Shown piece by piece: positions 1-12,060 of a stretch of DNA of 64,000 nt; within the stretch, counting starts at the first letter, position 1; every line of letters starts with the position of its first letter. Origin of the DNA: Pieris napi (lineage: Eukaryota > Arthropoda > Insecta > Lepidoptera > Pieridae); contig NC_062252.1 in NCBI RefSeq assembly GCF_905475465.1, forward strand, positions 9,982,001-10,046,000, read 5' to 3'. The notes under the pieces are model-generated. The model searched no databases and had not been told where the DNA came from. It was given only the letters and a program-made list of their open reading frames with translations. The translations under genes and the position numbers were made by a program.

Positions 1-902
1 GTTATCATGACAAACTTAATATTAAAATACGAACGAGATGAACGTCGCCATCAGACAGGCGTCTAAATTTAGTCTACTACATTCTGATGATTTTTTAATG
101 TCCCAATATCAATATCAATGAATTACCTGTCACGACAGAGACGTTTTCTTTTAGGTACAGTGTAAGTTCTTTATAACGTCATTCGTCATAACGAAAAACT
201 CTGTGTAAAAACGTGTTAATATGTTTGGATTAACACAAAACCCATTCATTAATTCATCATGAACACGTGTGCCATTATTCTTAGATTACAAAGCCTGTTG
301 GGCTTTTTGGTCTCAGTTACTAAACGCACCATCGTCACCTATCTCTTTCTCATCACTCCCTTTAACGAAAAAAAAAACGCTCGGTACATTGAATTATAAA
401 GAGTTTATACTGTATATTATATATTTTATTCAAATATTCTTTAAATAAAATCTAGTTTAAGTTCACAACAAAAATTGCATTGTTAAATTTTCCGAGACCT
501 ATTTCCCATGTATGCCAGTTTCACTTAGCTACGCCACTTCATGGATCCTTTATGAATATATTATATTAATTCCAGCGTCTAGTCATGATATACCCGAGTA
601 ATTTGTATACATTAGTGGATTCTCAATACGTACGAGTTATTTGTTAGTATCATATTTTATTATGGATTCAATTCATGTAATTTTAAAAGATAAGTTTATT
701 AATAATGTTGTCTGGTAAAATAACAAGACAGTTTACATACTCTGTTTTTTATTTATGTTTTGTTTGTTTATGATTATAATAAATGTTTATATGTTTTAAT
801 TTAAAATGGATATGTCTATCAAATGTAGAATATGTTATTATCATTTATGAAAGAAATAAAAAAAAACATTTATTTGATTGAAGTACACACACATATATAA
901 AC
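1..902. other. AT-rich DNA, nothing recognised
   Basis: No convincing reading frame, exon or repeat copy shared with the rest of the window was seen. The sequence is AT-rich with short homopolymer runs. Confidence 0.5.
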
Positions 903-1143
903 AACAACTGAGCGTTCCTTCAGGCACTTTTTGTTGCGCACCACCTATGTGAAACCAGCTGCTAACTGAAGTATTTCCGAACCAATTCGACTTAGGGTCC
1001 TTCAAGAAAAGAGCGTACCTACCATTTATTAAAAGGCCGGCAACGCACTTGCGTGTCTTCTGGCAATGTAAGTGTTCATGGGCGGTATCACTTAACATCA
1101 GGTAAGCCTCCTGCCCGTTTGCCTCCTATTACATAAAAAAAAA
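903..1143 (+). mobile_element. Family A CR1-like LINE, 3' end
   Basis: 5'-truncated non-LTR retrotransposon tail. The plus strand encodes the end of the LINE reverse-transcriptase ORF; the part reading like W-N-Q-L-P-x-E-V-F-P followed by F-K-K-R-A-Y is recognisable in the better copies. After it comes a 3' UTR with 'ggccggcaacgcacttgcg' and a 'ttacataaaaaaaaa' tail. Matching tails occur at least ten more times in this window. Class assignment rests on the C-terminal peptide seen most completely at 51745-52235. Confidence 0.75.
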
Positions 1144-1749
1144 CACTTTAATAAATGGGTCCAATTCAGCAACACTGAACACAATTTTTCAGTGGACTCA
1201 AACCATCAATATATACACTGAACAAAACAACAATTTTACCAATTTCAATAAAAAAATAGAATTACTAAAAATATAAATATAACCAATTTACAAACAAACG
1301 AACATGTTGCATTGTCTACTCAACTTTTATCATTATTTTATTATAAAAAAATATAGTGTTTGTATCAAATACAATTGTTTTACCGATAGTGTAATGTAAC
1401 GTAATATTCTATAGTGATTAACATTAATGTGCGCTTTCGAATATGCAAAGTGACTCATAAATGTAAATTACAAGATTTGTCTAATTCGTGTTACAATATT
1501 ATACTATCATCTGTGCAGCTGTCAAACGTCATGTGTCTTAAAAATGTTCGCATCAAGGATTATAGCCACTAGTGACTTCTAAGCCTCAATAGACTTAATC
1601 TCAAAATAATGATAGTGTAATTGTCACCTTAATAAATAAAAATTTAATAACGTATGATATGATATGTACGATACAAATAATATAAGAATTGACCAATTCA
1701 TATGACTAATAATGTAAAATGTAAAATTGCTTTAGAGTCAAATTTGCGC
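1144..1749. other. AT-rich DNA, nothing recognised
   Basis: No reading frame or repeat family was recognised in this stretch. Confidence 0.45.
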
Positions 1750-1840
1750 GCCATTGTGTGTGGCAGAATATACGAACTTACGTTTGTACCATCTTACACA
1801 TTTTTGTACCATATTCTTGCAATAAATTATTATTAAACAT
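1750..1840 (+). repeat. Family F retroposon-like 3' end
   Basis: About 90 bp matching 18075-18170. Both contain 'gtgtggcagaatat', then 'ttgtaccat' twice, then an AATAAATTATTATT end resembling a polyadenylation signal and tail. The parent element is unidentified. Confidence 0.6.
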
Positions 1841-1854
1841 CCCTTTGTCCTTTG

Positions 1855-2200
1855 CGCGACAGACAGTCCCTTGTGTAGAGGTTGTTTCACCTCACAGGAA
1901 ACAGTCACCCACGTAGTCCTGGAATGCGTGGTTGTGGCTTTCCAACGAATAAAAAGCAGCGTGGTCGTTCCGTGAAGCCTGCGAAGTGCCTACGAAGCTA
2001 CTAAGTTTCTGGAAGGAGCTAGGCTGGCTAAATTCGCTACGCGCAATGAACGAAATGGGCGTCTAAGAGCGAAAACTAGTCCACATTATATACATGCATG
2101 GGATTCTAGCCTTTTAAACATAAAAATATCTATAAAAACGTTGACGTAAGCCTCGTCACCTAGTCATCAAATTAAGGGAGTTTATTAAGGATAGATAGAT
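1855..2200 (+). pseudogene. LINE ORF2 C-terminus (Jockey/I/R1-like) with CCHC motif
   Basis: The plus strand from about 1870 encodes D-S-P-L-C-R-G-C, then E-T-V-T-H-V-V-L-E-C. This is the C-x2-C...H-x4-C motif near the C-terminus of many insect LINE ORF2 proteins. After an in-frame stop and a frameshift it continues R-E-A-C-E-V-P-T-K-L-L and F-W-K-E-L-G-W, ending at a stop near 2067. A 3' UTR and a GATA-repeat tail (about 2189-2205) follow. It is a dead 5'-truncated copy and abuts a family M repeat. Confidence 0.8.
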
Positions 2201-2206
2201 AGACAA

Positions 2207-2577
2207 ACTCAAACTCAAAATATGTTTATTCATTTAGGTAAACAAATACACTTATGAACGTCAAAAAAGAAGTTCAATTAATTGTAAAATTATATTTACT
2301 ACCACTTCGCAAGTCAAGGGCGTAGAGCGGGCAAGAAGAACTGGCAATAAACTTTCCGCCACTCTTTTAAATTGCTCAGTGCAAATCAATCCTAAGGATT
2401 AGGATCATTTAAGTATTCGTCAAATTTATAAAAAGCTTTATTGATTAATTTCCGTTTAACGAGGGCTTTGAATTTATTTAGTGATAATTCTCTAATTTCG
2501 CTTTGGAGTTTGTTGTAAAAACAAATACAATTTCCTTATAAGGAGTGGTTTACTGGTTGCATTTCAGACAAGTTTTT
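2207..2577 (-). repeat. Family M retroposon 3' end
   Basis: In sense (minus) orientation it ends in a TGAATAAACATATTTTGAG-like polyadenylation context. The hallmark is 'cttatgaacgtcaaaaaag' and, further in, 'aagaagaactggcaataaac'. Other copies are near 27640, 43375, 58610, 63290 and 63880. It looks like the 3' end of a LINE whose coding part is absent here. Confidence 0.65.
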
Positions 2578-2925
2578 GAAGTTATACTTCTTTAGGCGCG
2601 TTATGAAAAATGTGAAATTTTACGATGCCCGCGCACCGTTACACAAAATTAACAGAATGAAGTTGCCCACGGGAGATGCTACGGCATTGGAAATAATTTA
2701 AATCAACATTCGAATAATAATAGGATTTATGTTGCACTTAATGTAAGAGAATTAAAATAAATATTTATTTATTTAATTTTTCAAATGTAAACTGAACTTT
2801 ATTGACTATAATGACTCCTTTTCCAGTCTTTGATTATTTAATTGTAATTAATTATTTGCATGCAATCAAAAACTATTTTTCATAATAAAAGTATAACTTC
2901 TTACGCGCGTACATAAGTACACGCA
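2578..2925. mobile_element. MITE-G copy 1
   Basis: A roughly 340-bp element matching 60320-60693 in the opposite orientation along its whole length. One end carries 'gaagttatacttctttaggcg'. The other carries 'aagtataacttcttacgcgcg' followed by 'tacataagtacacgcaccc'. Each end therefore holds a short near-palindromic GAAGTTATACTTC block. No coding capacity. The superfamily is unknown. Confidence 0.6.
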
Positions 2926-4481
2926 CCCTTTTTTTTTATTAAGACGACTGAAGTAACACTAAAGGCCATGCGCCTGCATCTGAAGCCCCGGTCTGAATTC
3001 AATGGTGTCTGCATTTTATATCTCAACTTTTACACTCCTTTTGAATAATTTTATTGGTTTCATTTTGCTCTTACTTGTGCTGTATGGTTTTATTAGGAGG
3101 AACTCTAGTGCTATTTATCTGTTCATACACAGTTATGAAGTGGCACCAAGTCAAGGAAAAACGATTTTTATTTAGCTTTGAAACATGACTGTGGCTACTA
3201 CTCTATTCATATTATGTTATGGCGATTAAGCTGTTTTATATTCTTAAAGCTTGCATAGCTTTTTAAGTTTCTGAAGGTGATTGATAAAGTAATTTTTACG
3301 TACTTCTATAGTGCTTAAGCTTATGAAGTTTAAAATTATTTTAATTACATAATGTACACATAATTGTTATATGAATATTTGGACACCATATTATAGATAT
3401 ATCATTGTACTTTTAATAGCAGTGTTGACCGCGTGTTTCACTCTTACCTGACGTCATACTATTACGCGGAAATTATTATAGGTATATTAACTTAGATTAA
3501 TATAATTAATATATATATATAATAGATAAATCACAAAGAAAATAGAACAAAATAAAAGCATGTCTGCTCGGATAAGAGTTAGGATATCGACTGACTTTAG
3601 GGGAATGTAAGGTTTTTGATGCATGTATTGCATTTGATATAGCACAGAATATGTCAGCAACGATACGTACGTGTACGTTGCATCCGCGGCTGTGCGCCAA
3701 TGGGCTTTTTGTCTATGCACAATTAAGACTCTCATATAGTAGAAAAAAAACAAACGTAAGGAAATTCGACTTAAAAATCGACATGTTTCAGACAGAATAA
3801 TCACCTACTAGTCTATGAAATACAAAATATCAAGGAAACGAATGCAATCTGTTGCCAAGGGTTGTAGCGCTACTGGATTATTATTACTATTGTACTATAA
3901 AGGGGTACCTATTGTAGGGTCGCCTATAGGTGTAAATCATGAATAGTTAATATAGATATGACTGAGAAAGGTTTAGATGTATAATTTAGTGTGATGTTAT
4001 GTAAATTGATATATAAGGATGAAAAATAGAAGAGATCGTTGATATTCTTGGAAAAATACACGAAAAGCACGCAAGCCGCAAAAGCTAGAAAAATATCCTA
4101 CAAAATTTCTAACTTTTTTAAATAGACTAACAATAACTTGTTTACAGAACTTTGACGTATAATTGAAAAACACCATCTTTCATCCACTGAATACAAACAG
4201 CGATGCAGAATCCTATTCCTAATGAACTAATTAAGCGCATTCACAAGGACTCTTAAGCCGTCTCTTTCGCTCTCATTATTTTCTGAATAGACGGACAGAG
4301 AGGGCCGATTTCTAAAGGCTCTGATATATGAATAGCATTTGCAAGGGAAATGTATGATTGATTTACTCAGAGATAAAGGTTTCTTTCAATTAGTGAGATC
4401 ATGAGTAGGGTATAGCGTATTTTACATGTATCTTAAGTTATTTAAGTGATATGACACCTTAGGACGAATTATATATTTATA
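2926..4481. other. AT-rich DNA, one possible SINE-1 tail
   Basis: No gene is seen. A fragment near 3863-3885 ('ggttgtagcgctactgg') looks like the last bases of SINE-1. A small GC-richer patch lies at about 3665-3710. The short reading frames here are not conserved-looking. Confidence 0.4.
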
Positions 4482-4667
4482 CTAGCGGACCCCACAGACG
4501 TTGTCCTGCATGATATTTCAAGTGATTAGGATATTAAGTAAGAATAAGAATCTAAACCATTCCCAGATCCCCTTGAACACACACAAAAAATTTCATCAAA
4601 ATCGGTCCAGTCGTTTGAGAGAAGTTCAGTGACATACACACTCACAGAAGAATTATATATATAAAGA
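4482..4667 (-). mobile_element. Short non-autonomous Helitron (H1 group)
   Basis: Read on the minus strand it starts TCTTTATATATATAATTC and ends in a G-G-G-T-C-C-G-CTAG context. It lies between A (4481) and T (4668), the classic Helitron host dinucleotide. It is 186 bp with no coding capacity. Close relatives are at 46853, 54050 and 54505. Confidence 0.8.
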
Positions 4668-4970
4668 TAACACGAATTCTGTTGGGATTCGAGATGTCGA
4701 AAGGTTGGCGACACACCCGCGCTTGCCCCCGGCGTTGAATGGACGGCGATTATCACTTTATTCAAAGTGCCCATGACTATCCCATTAAAAAAAATAACGT
4801 TTACGTTTCTGTTAGTTTCAAATACCTACCCACGAATCGCTTATATGTACTTTTCTATTAAGCTAAGACCTTAATAATAACTGGAACAAATGCCGTACAG
4901 TAATAAATGACCTATATTGCTTCTGCAATTATTGTCAGATTAAAAATTTGCACTGACTACCGGCACGACC
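4668..4970. other. AT-rich DNA, nothing recognised
   Basis: No gene or repeat copy was recognised. Confidence 0.4.
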
Positions 4971-4974
4971 ACCT

Positions 4975-5250
4975 TAGTACGACACAAAATTATTTTGCAT
5001 AAAATATAAAATACTAATATTTCATAAATTCTCTTCACGAAATTTTAATTTTAAAAATAAGTTTTCTATAAGGTAATTCACCCTTCTCACTCTCTCTCAA
5101 TCGGTCTTAATCGCTCTCTCCCTTTTTTTCGACAAAAACGCAGCACATCTTCGTGGCGCTAATATTATTATTGCGTTTCATCCGTAAAAATTTTACCCTC
5201 ATGCGCCTAAAGAAGTTTCACTTCTAAAATATGCCTGTTTTCGAGACTTC
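4975..5250 (-). repeat. MITE-G relative
   Basis: It ends with 'gcgcctaaagaagtttcac' and contains a CT-rich block 'ctctctctcaatcgg'. The same order in opposite orientation is seen at 44372-44600 (GAAGTGAAAC..., 'gcatgagggtaaaattttt', GAGAGAGCGATTGAAAGAG). The GAAGTTTCACTTC block at the end is analogous to MITE-G's GAAGTTATACTTC. Confidence 0.55.
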
Positions 5251-5745
5251 TTCTAGTCTAGTTCCATTAGTAATTTGCTTGGGTTTAATCACACGATGAA
5301 AAGCGCTTAACCAACCCTCATATACAGAATATTTTTCAAAATACAAAATAGATTTAGCACTAAAATACAAGCGAAGCAAAAAACTCAATAGAAAATCGTA
5401 TAGAACGAGATTCGAATACGAATGTGATACGAATTGAATTCAGATTTAAAGAAACTGCTTGCTTTCATGAAATACTGGAGTGTTCAGCAAGTTTTCATAT
5501 TAAAGATCTGTTCTCAACTAAAGAAGCACGAGAATTTCCCGTCTGAAACATATTTAATATATTGAATGCCAGTGTCTTTGGGATATTTAGGAAAAATGAT
5601 GTGTTTTGCAATCTGATATAGTGGTGTTTTTTAATATATATTTATATTTTTTATAAGTCGTGTTAGTGTAGTATATGAGTATAATTCTCCGTACGACTAT
5701 TAGTTAACAAGAACGCACGCAAGTATTCACATGTTTGGCCATACA
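5251..5745. other. AT-rich DNA, nothing recognised
   Basis: No gene or repeat copy was recognised. Confidence 0.4.
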
Positions 5746-5870
5746 ATTTGATAATAATAATAAATCGTTTATTTGCAAAGAAAGTAGTACATTCAGACTG
5801 TTTAATTATAAAAAAAACCGCACAATCGGCCAGATAAAAATAGGCATGCAAATGTCATATTAATTCAAAA
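5746..5870 (-). repeat. Family L retroposon-like 3' end
   Basis: Matches 46005-46115 ('aaatcgtttatttg', 'aaaaaaaccgcacaat', 'aggcatgcaaatgtcatatt'). On the minus strand it ends CAAATAAACGATT then TTATT repeats, like a polyadenylated retroposon end. Confidence 0.55.
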
Positions 5871-5877
5871 TAAAGAC

Positions 5878-5998
5878 CCAAAAGGTCGACGGCGTGTGTC
5901 AGGCACTGGAGGCTGATCACCTACTTGCCTATTAGATTTAAAAATGATCATGAAACAGTTTCAGAAATCTGAGGCCAAGACCTAAAGAGGGTGTGCAC
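5878..5998 (+). mobile_element. SINE-1, 3' half
   Basis: Carries the SINE-1 body 'gtcgacggcgtgtgtcaggc', then 'ctgatcacctacttgcc', then 'atctgaggccaagacctaaa'. The tRNA-like head is absent. It abuts a family A fragment in opposite orientation. Confidence 0.75.
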
Positions 5999-6070
5999 CA
6001 GGAGGCTTACCTTATGTTAAGCGATACCGCCGCCCATGGACACTCTCAATGCCAGAGGGCTCTTGTGATA
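5999..6070 (-). mobile_element. Family A LINE 3' fragment
   Basis: About 70 bp of the family A 3' UTR in reverse ('gataccgccgcccatggaca'). It lacks the A-tail, so the junction with the SINE next to it is a secondary break or deletion. Confidence 0.65.
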
Positions 6071-6400
6071 TACTCAGTATAATTATCATTTAAAGACATA
6101 GATCGAAAAGCGGCGCTAAAAGCGTAAAAAACGATCATTCGTTTCTACATAGAAAATTTTATCGAAGACCGGTTTCGTGACCGGCTCACAAACGACCTCA
6201 TTCAAGTTTTCATTCAATTTCCTTCGCTCAATTTTTATTTACGATCAAATTTTCATCAATTTTGATGTCTTGGCTTCGTAAATATAATTTGGTAAATAGA
6301 CAAATGATAAAATTTAATATATTAGAATTCCATCTTTGGTTTTCTTTCCTTTGAAGTAGAGACTCTTGGGCCGTGGGGTTCAAGTGCACAGACGCTAATT
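6071..6400. other. AT-rich DNA, nothing recognised
   Basis: No gene or repeat copy was recognised. Confidence 0.4.
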
Positions 6401-6409
6401 AAAGATTGA

Positions 6410-6520
6410 AGTTGGCGCCTGGTAGATAGTACCGGTGAACCCAGAGCTGGTGCTTTCTATATCTAAATGCTGCCAGCGTTAAAGGTACACTGCCACAGGG
6501 ACCAAACATATATACCCAAA
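6410..6520 (+). repeat. Family C retroposon fragment
   Basis: The plus strand has 'accggtgaacccagagctgg' and 'cactgccacagggaccaaac'. It is the reverse complement of the copy at 37795-37985. It may be the very end of a LINE reading frame plus 3' UTR, but I could not name the clade. Confidence 0.55.
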
Positions 6521-6794
6521 TAAACAGATCGAATTGGCGGAGGAAAGAAGGTGCTGTTCTTCCTCTGAACTAAAGGGAGACCCTCCATAAGTGTAACCAC
6601 TGACTGGCCAGAAGGCCCCAGTGCCTATGGTAGTAGTTGTATAGCCCTTGCGATTGGAATAACTTCGTTAGTGCGTTTCAGACGTCATAACTTCGCAGTG
6701 CAGTATTATAGGTGTCGCTACAAATTGATAACCTTCTACTTTGGTTTCTTATTAAAGTCGATTAAAAACAGAAATAAGGTTGTGTCTGTTTTTT

Positions 6795-7065
6795 TAATAT
6801 TCCGAACCGTTACAAAATAAAGGCAGTAAAATTAATTTACAACACACATATACAGTATCTACAATAATAATAATTAAGAATTGATAAATGTGCCTGTGCA
6901 GTGTAGCTTTTATGCTGGCAGCAACTCCCCGCTGTATTGCGATACTTATTCGTTGAGCGAGGAGAGCACCAGCTCTGGGGTCACCATTACTGGACCTTTT
7001 ACTGACGTTTATGTACAATAACTTGCTAAAAGAAAGGTTTAGATTTTTATACATCGCTATTTTTA
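6795..7065 (-). repeat. Family C retroposon 3' end
   Basis: Contains 'tgtattgcgatacttattcg' and 'caccagctctggggtcacca' in the same order as the copies at 37795 and 41281. It lies about 300 bp from an inverted partial copy at 6410. Confidence 0.6.
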
Positions 7066-7425
7066 TACATTTTGCGTAACCGTTTACGCAGTGCCTAACT
7101 TTGACTCAAGAATAACTCTTCTGTATAGTTCGATACGATACCACTTCACTCCAGATGGCGCTTGTATACAAGTAGTTCAATCTGTACTGCTGAAATGCAT
7201 TACAATTCTCTTCAATTGTAAAATTTACCAACATTTAGTATAAACAATACGACCGGGATTCTGAGTTGCATTCAAGCAAAACCGTAGCACAAACTTGCTT
7301 AAGAATATAATGTACTTTAGTTATGCAGAGAGCTGTGGCTTCATTGACAGCGGTCAAATTATTATTATTATTTTTCTCCACATCACTAATTTAATTATGG
7401 TTTAAAAGTATCTAATACCTGATGA
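7066..7425. other. AT-rich DNA, nothing recognised
   Basis: No gene or repeat copy was recognised. Confidence 0.4.
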
Positions 7426-7429
7426 GTTT

Positions 7430-7675
7430 CATCACCGGACGTCAAGGCAGAATGCAAAGTACTATCCGTATCACCTCGACGTCCGGCGCTCCACAACTGA
7501 GCGTTTTTTAAAGCAGTTTTTGCCGCGCACCACCACTATGTGGAACCATCTGCCCACTGAAGTATTTCCGAACTGATTCGACTCTCTCGACTCTCTCCGA
7601 GGATAGGAGGATATTTTTGAGCGTAGCAATTCTTAAAAGACCGGCAACACACTTGCGAGCCTTCTGGCCTTCAGT
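7430..7675 (+). mobile_element. Family A LINE 3' part
   Basis: Matches the C-terminal coding part of family A ('cactatgtggaaccatctgc', 'ccactgaagtatttccgaac') and the start of its 3' UTR ('gaccggcaacacacttgcga'). It breaks off before the usual tail. A duplication of 'gactctctc' near 7580 interrupts the coding frame. Confidence 0.75.
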
Positions 7676-7849
7676 TTTGAGTTTAAACTATTTGTTCTAT
7701 ATTTGTAGATATTGTTAATTGTTAGATTTCTGTTGATATTGAAAAGCATAGTAAATAATTTCTCAGTTTTTTTTTTACCTTTTTTGATATATTAAGTCCT
7801 TTACCTTTACCGTTCTTTGACCTTTTAATCTCTCTTTTAGCCTCGTAAA

Positions 7850-8105
7850 CCTTACGTTTTAGGTCTGGTCCTCAGATGTCGATTTTGTGATCATTTGTTT
7901 TGTCTAATAATCTGATCTAATAGGCTGATCCTTCTGTTCCTGACACACGCCATCCACTATTGGAGTCTAAGGCATGCCGGTTTCATAATGCTTTCCTTAA
8001 CTGAACGAGCTGGTGTTATATGCACATAGACAGAAAGTTTATTGCTCCACAGGTGGTGATCGAACGACATCAAGGATGAGCATTTAGCATGCTAGGCTAA
8101 CACTC
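7850..8105 (-). mobile_element. SINE-1, old near-full copy
   Basis: In minus orientation it has a degraded tRNA-like head (GTTAGCCTAGCATG..., then GGTCGTTCGATCACC as the B-box region). The SINE-1 body and 'ggtctggtcctcagat' tail follow. It is strongly diverged. Confidence 0.6.
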
Positions 8106-9635
8106 CTTTTTTTCATTTCTCTCAGCTAAAAACCAAAGATGGATAGAGAACAGTTCAATCAGACATTTGATGTCTGACGTTAAGTCTAAGCATAGGTATG
8201 TATAACTCCCGTAAGGAAAAATTTACTGTTCGAGAATATTTCCTGTATTATATTACTCGCTATTACTCGCACAACAAACGCTAAAACTTGTCCATTCTTA
8301 GAATACTCCAGAGAACACTTATGTATTAAGATTTCAGCTGAATATAGAAACTATGTGCTAACTTTCTAACATTATACACACTTGTTGAAGTTGAGAAATA
8401 ATAACATTATATTTTAAACAATTTAACTTATGCAATATACAACATTCCTAACGAATTTTAAAACTTTTGCGACGTCGTATTTTGAGAATGTTGTTATGCA
8501 GATGTAATAAAGAATAATTTTACAACATACAAATTACGTTAAAGAATATTCCATACAAACGTGTGACCGTGGGAACAAAAAACTTTCAACTGATAGATCA
8601 TTCCTTTTCCAGTTCCTTGATTTATTACAATATTTATTTATTTCGTAATCCTATAGCTAACAAAAATATATGTAAAACAAACAAATACACGAAAATATAG
8701 CCAAAGATGGAATTCATAATACAAAAAGTTCAAACATTAACAAAATGGAAAAAAACAATTCAATACATTTAACTATGTATTACATAGTTATGCTGTAATG
8801 TGTCTAAATGTAAGGGGGTATGCTCATGATGCAGGTGATTTTGCACTATGGATATTCTTAATACTCATTTTAACTATATTCCGCGATCAAGGCTTATATT
8901 CAAGCTCTTCATTTGTTATTTTATAAAGTAAAAATATTTCAATGGGACATGCGGTAGACCACACTGTATCTTTGCTTAGTTTAATTCTGAAAACAAAAAA
9001 GATTCATAGGTCGTTATTCTGTTCCCACTTCCTTGATTTAAGATATATTCAGATATTTTATGAAGTAATAACATGTCATTAAGAGGCAGGTTCGTCACAT
9101 TTCTGTTCATTCTTTTTAAATAAATTAATTCGGGAAATAAAATCTCTGGCAACACTTTCGTTACTTAAAATGTTGTCTAATAATCCACGTCACAGTATTC
9201 ACTAACATCAAAGTCCACTTAGCACACTTAAAGCAAGACTACACCAGCTTAAAAGGCTTCAATTTAATCGATAATATTATACAGTAAAAGTTTCCCTTCC
9301 TCTTTCATTAAAATTATGTTACGGTGTGAATTAAACAGGGGTTTGATTATGATATATAAATATATTTAACTAGCCGACACACTGCTTTGTAACAATTGTC
9401 ATCCATTTACTTTAAAACGTTCCAATCTTTTGTAGCTAAACAAATTTAAAAGGTCAAATTGTCTTTTGTTCGTTATATTAATCAAATCTTATTTTGCTGA
9501 AACACTACAGCTGCCTTTAATCTTATTAATAAGATATACGAGTGACATTGCACACAACCTAAAAAATAATGCTACATGCCAGTTCTTAAAACAATGGCGT
9601 ATAATGGAAGAGAAGAACTGGCAATACTACGACAT
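8106..9635. other. AT-rich DNA, nothing firm
   Basis: A stretch at about 8625-8720 shares short blocks ('atagccaaagatggaa') with 17740-17900 and may be an old retroposon. No supported gene. Confidence 0.35.
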
Positions 9636-9639
9636 TCTT

Positions 9640-9905
9640 TATTTTAGACATAGACATAACATTTATTACTAACAAAAACACACACACACACACACACACA
9701 GAAACACACAAAATAACAATAATCAAAGAAAAAAATTATATAAAATATAATTAGATATATTTAAAAAAAATTGCCATTCGGTTCGTTTCAAGTGTGTAAT
9801 GCGTGTATGCTGTGGTTGTAATTGGCCCTGGCTCAGCATTATGCTGAGGAGCAGCCTGTTCCACAACGCTGGTCATTCTGCCAGAGACCACAGCAGCTAT
9901 TTTTA
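9640..9905 (-). repeat. Family E retroposon 3' end with CA repeat
   Basis: Matches 31960-32215 and, inverted, 51040-51245. Shared blocks are 'tagacatagacata' at the outer end, 'acaaaataacaataatcaaa', 'cattcggttcgtttcaagtg' and 'ctggctcagcattatgctga'. The (CA)n tract at about 9677-9700 is an expansion of the CA-rich part of this family. Confidence 0.65.
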
Positions 9906-10359
9906 TTTTATTTACGCAAAGTTGTTTCTTTTTAAGTAGCTGTAACGTAACAAACTAACCGTCTACCTTTAATTATTATTTGTATTAAACATAAATGATT
10001 TATTTATTTGTTATATGTTTTATGTTGTTATATAAATTTACGCGTTGGCCAAAATTCTGTTATATGTTTCATTATTTATTTCTATTGAATCACAGTAGCT
10101 GCGTGTTAAGTATATAATTCTTAATACTAAAGCCGTGACTATAATGCTGTCAGTTCAAGAAATGTTTAGATGTTTCGGACAAAATGCCGATCTTTTAGTA
10201 TAATAATTTATTCATGTAAATGTAATTTTTATAGTGATATAGCTTTTTATGTCTAGCAAAAACAGTTTTATCTGCTACTGCTTAGTCAGTATGTCTTAGT
10301 AATTCGTAAGATGCATTAGTAATTACTCTTAGGATGCATCGAGCATACTAAACAATACT
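9906..10359. other. AT-rich DNA left of the Penelope insertion
   Basis: No gene was recognised. The last bases hold the left target-site duplication of the PLE. Confidence 0.45.
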
Positions 10360-10370
10360 CAAACAGACTA
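10360..10370 (+). repeat. Left target-site duplication of the PLE
   Basis: CAAACAGACTA occurs here and again at 14741-14751, directly outside the two ends of the PLE. The last A could also belong to the element, so the duplication is 10 or 11 bp. Confidence 0.85.
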
Positions 10371-11558
10371 AAAGAAAAACGCTTTTTACCGGATTAAAGT
10401 TATGTATTATTATAAATTTACAACTATTTGACATAATTTTAAATTTATCCGACGTTTCGCGTGCTTTACAGCGTGCGTGGTCACGGTGACTGAAGACAAA
10501 AGATGTTGAATGTCAAAAAGTATCACAGCTGCAGAGAAAGTTGCATTATCTGTATTTATTTCCCCGGAGTTGGTATCGACTAAAAGATGGAGGGTTTTGG
10601 CAAAAATGGCTCACGGTGTCCTCTATTTTCGCGGATTGTTTTTCTTTTTGAGATTTTAATTTGGATATTATTGGATCCCAGGTGTTTGACAATTTTAGGC
10701 CGTCTTCTCTATTGAAATTGGGGTGTTTTTTGATTTCAATGGCTTCGCGTACCAATCTTGGGAAGAATCTTTTCTCTTTCGCAAGTATTTTCGGTTGGTC
10801 AAAGCGTATGTAGTGATTAGGCCTATCTAGTATGTGTTCACAGACTGCTGATTTTGTGTGTCGTCTATGTCTTATGTCTGCAATGTGTTCTTTGAGTCTG
10901 CTGGACATATTGCGTTTAGTTTGCCCTATGTAAGACAGGCCACAGTCGCAATCCAGTTTGTATATACCTGCATCTTGCAATGGGGTGTTACTTTTGATTG
11001 GTCTTAGGAATTGCTGAATCTTCTTGTGCGGCTTGAAAATTGTATGAATAGAAGCTCGTTTTAGGATCCGGCTAATTCTATCTGTAACTCCCTTTACATA
11101 TGGCAAGTAGGCTGGCTGGCGGGGAACTGTTTGTGTCTTGTTTTTGTTTTTGTGATGTAGCCGGGGGATGCGCAGCTTGTTTCGGTGTAGCACCTGTTTG
11201 ACATGCTGTAGTTCCTCCTCGAGGTGGGCATCATCACAAAGACGTTGGGCTCTCTGAAACAAACATTTACCGACAGAAAGCAGTTGTGAAGGGTGGTGGT
11301 GGGATTCACCATTGAGGTACCTATCTGTGTGGGTTGCCTTCCTGTGTATTGTGTGACCTAGTGTGCCATCTGCTTTGCGTATAATTAAAATGTCTAAAAA
11401 GGGCAGACAGTTGTTGTTTTCTTGTTCAACAGTAAATTTAATGTTCTTGTGTATTGAATTTAAATGTGCTAGAAATGCAGATATTTTGTCATTGGGGAGT
11501 ACTACAAATGTGTCATCGACATATCTCTTGTACAGTCGAGGTTTAACCGGGGTATTGG
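10370..11558 (-). mobile_element. Inverted 5'-truncated PLE copy
   Basis: The reverse complement of 13516-14704 of the full copy. It encodes the same residues (about 485-820 of the protein): the YVDD catalytic box, the whole connector and the GIY-YIG endonuclease, ending in ...GNKYR. It lacks RT motifs A and B, so it cannot supply an active enzyme alone. It starts 35 bp short of the end used by the direct copy. The inner junction at 11558 shares one G with the adjoining direct copy. Confidence 0.93.
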
Positions 11559-11941
11559 ACATAGACGACACACAAAATCAGCAGTCTGTGAACACATACT
11601 AGATAGGCCTAATCACTACATACGCTTTGACCAACCGAAAATACTTGCGAAAGAGAAAAGATTCTTCCCAAGATTGGTACGCGAAGCCATTGAAATCAAA
11701 AAACACCCCAATTTCAATAGAGAAGACGGCCTAAAATTGTCAAACACCTGGGATCCAATAATATCCAAATTAAAATCTCAAAAAGAAAAACAATCCGCGA
11801 AAATAGAGGACACCGTGAGCCATTTTTGCCAAAACCCTCCATCTTTTAGTCGATACCAACTCCGGGGAAATAAATACAGATAATGCAACTTTCTCTGCAG
11901 CTGTGATACTTTTTGACATTCAACATCTTTTGTCTTCAGTC

Positions 11942-11980
11942 ACCGTGACCACGCACGCTGTAAAGCACGCGAAACGTCGG
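11942..11980 (+). ncRNA. Hammerhead-ribozyme-like motif, left pseudo-LTR
   Basis: Same motif as at 14587-14625, located 86 bases before the start codon: GTGACCA, a hairpin with GCT-GTAA-AGC at its tip, then GCGAAACGTC-GG. Hammerhead motifs are known in Penelope-like elements at this place. The core here departs from the CUGANGA consensus, so activity is unproven. Confidence 0.4.
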
Positions 11981-12060
11981 ATAAATTTAAAATTATGTCA
12001 AATAGTTGTAAATTTATAATAATACATAACTTTAATCCGGTAAAAAGCGTTTTTCTTTTA

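Noticed and set aside
3487..3804. 105-codon minus frame
   Set aside because: AT-rich, tyrosine-, isoleucine- and serine-rich translation without domain or exon signals; expected by chance in such DNA.
9677..9700. CA microsatellite as an independent feature
   Set aside because: It is an expanded part of the CA-rich region present in all family E copies.
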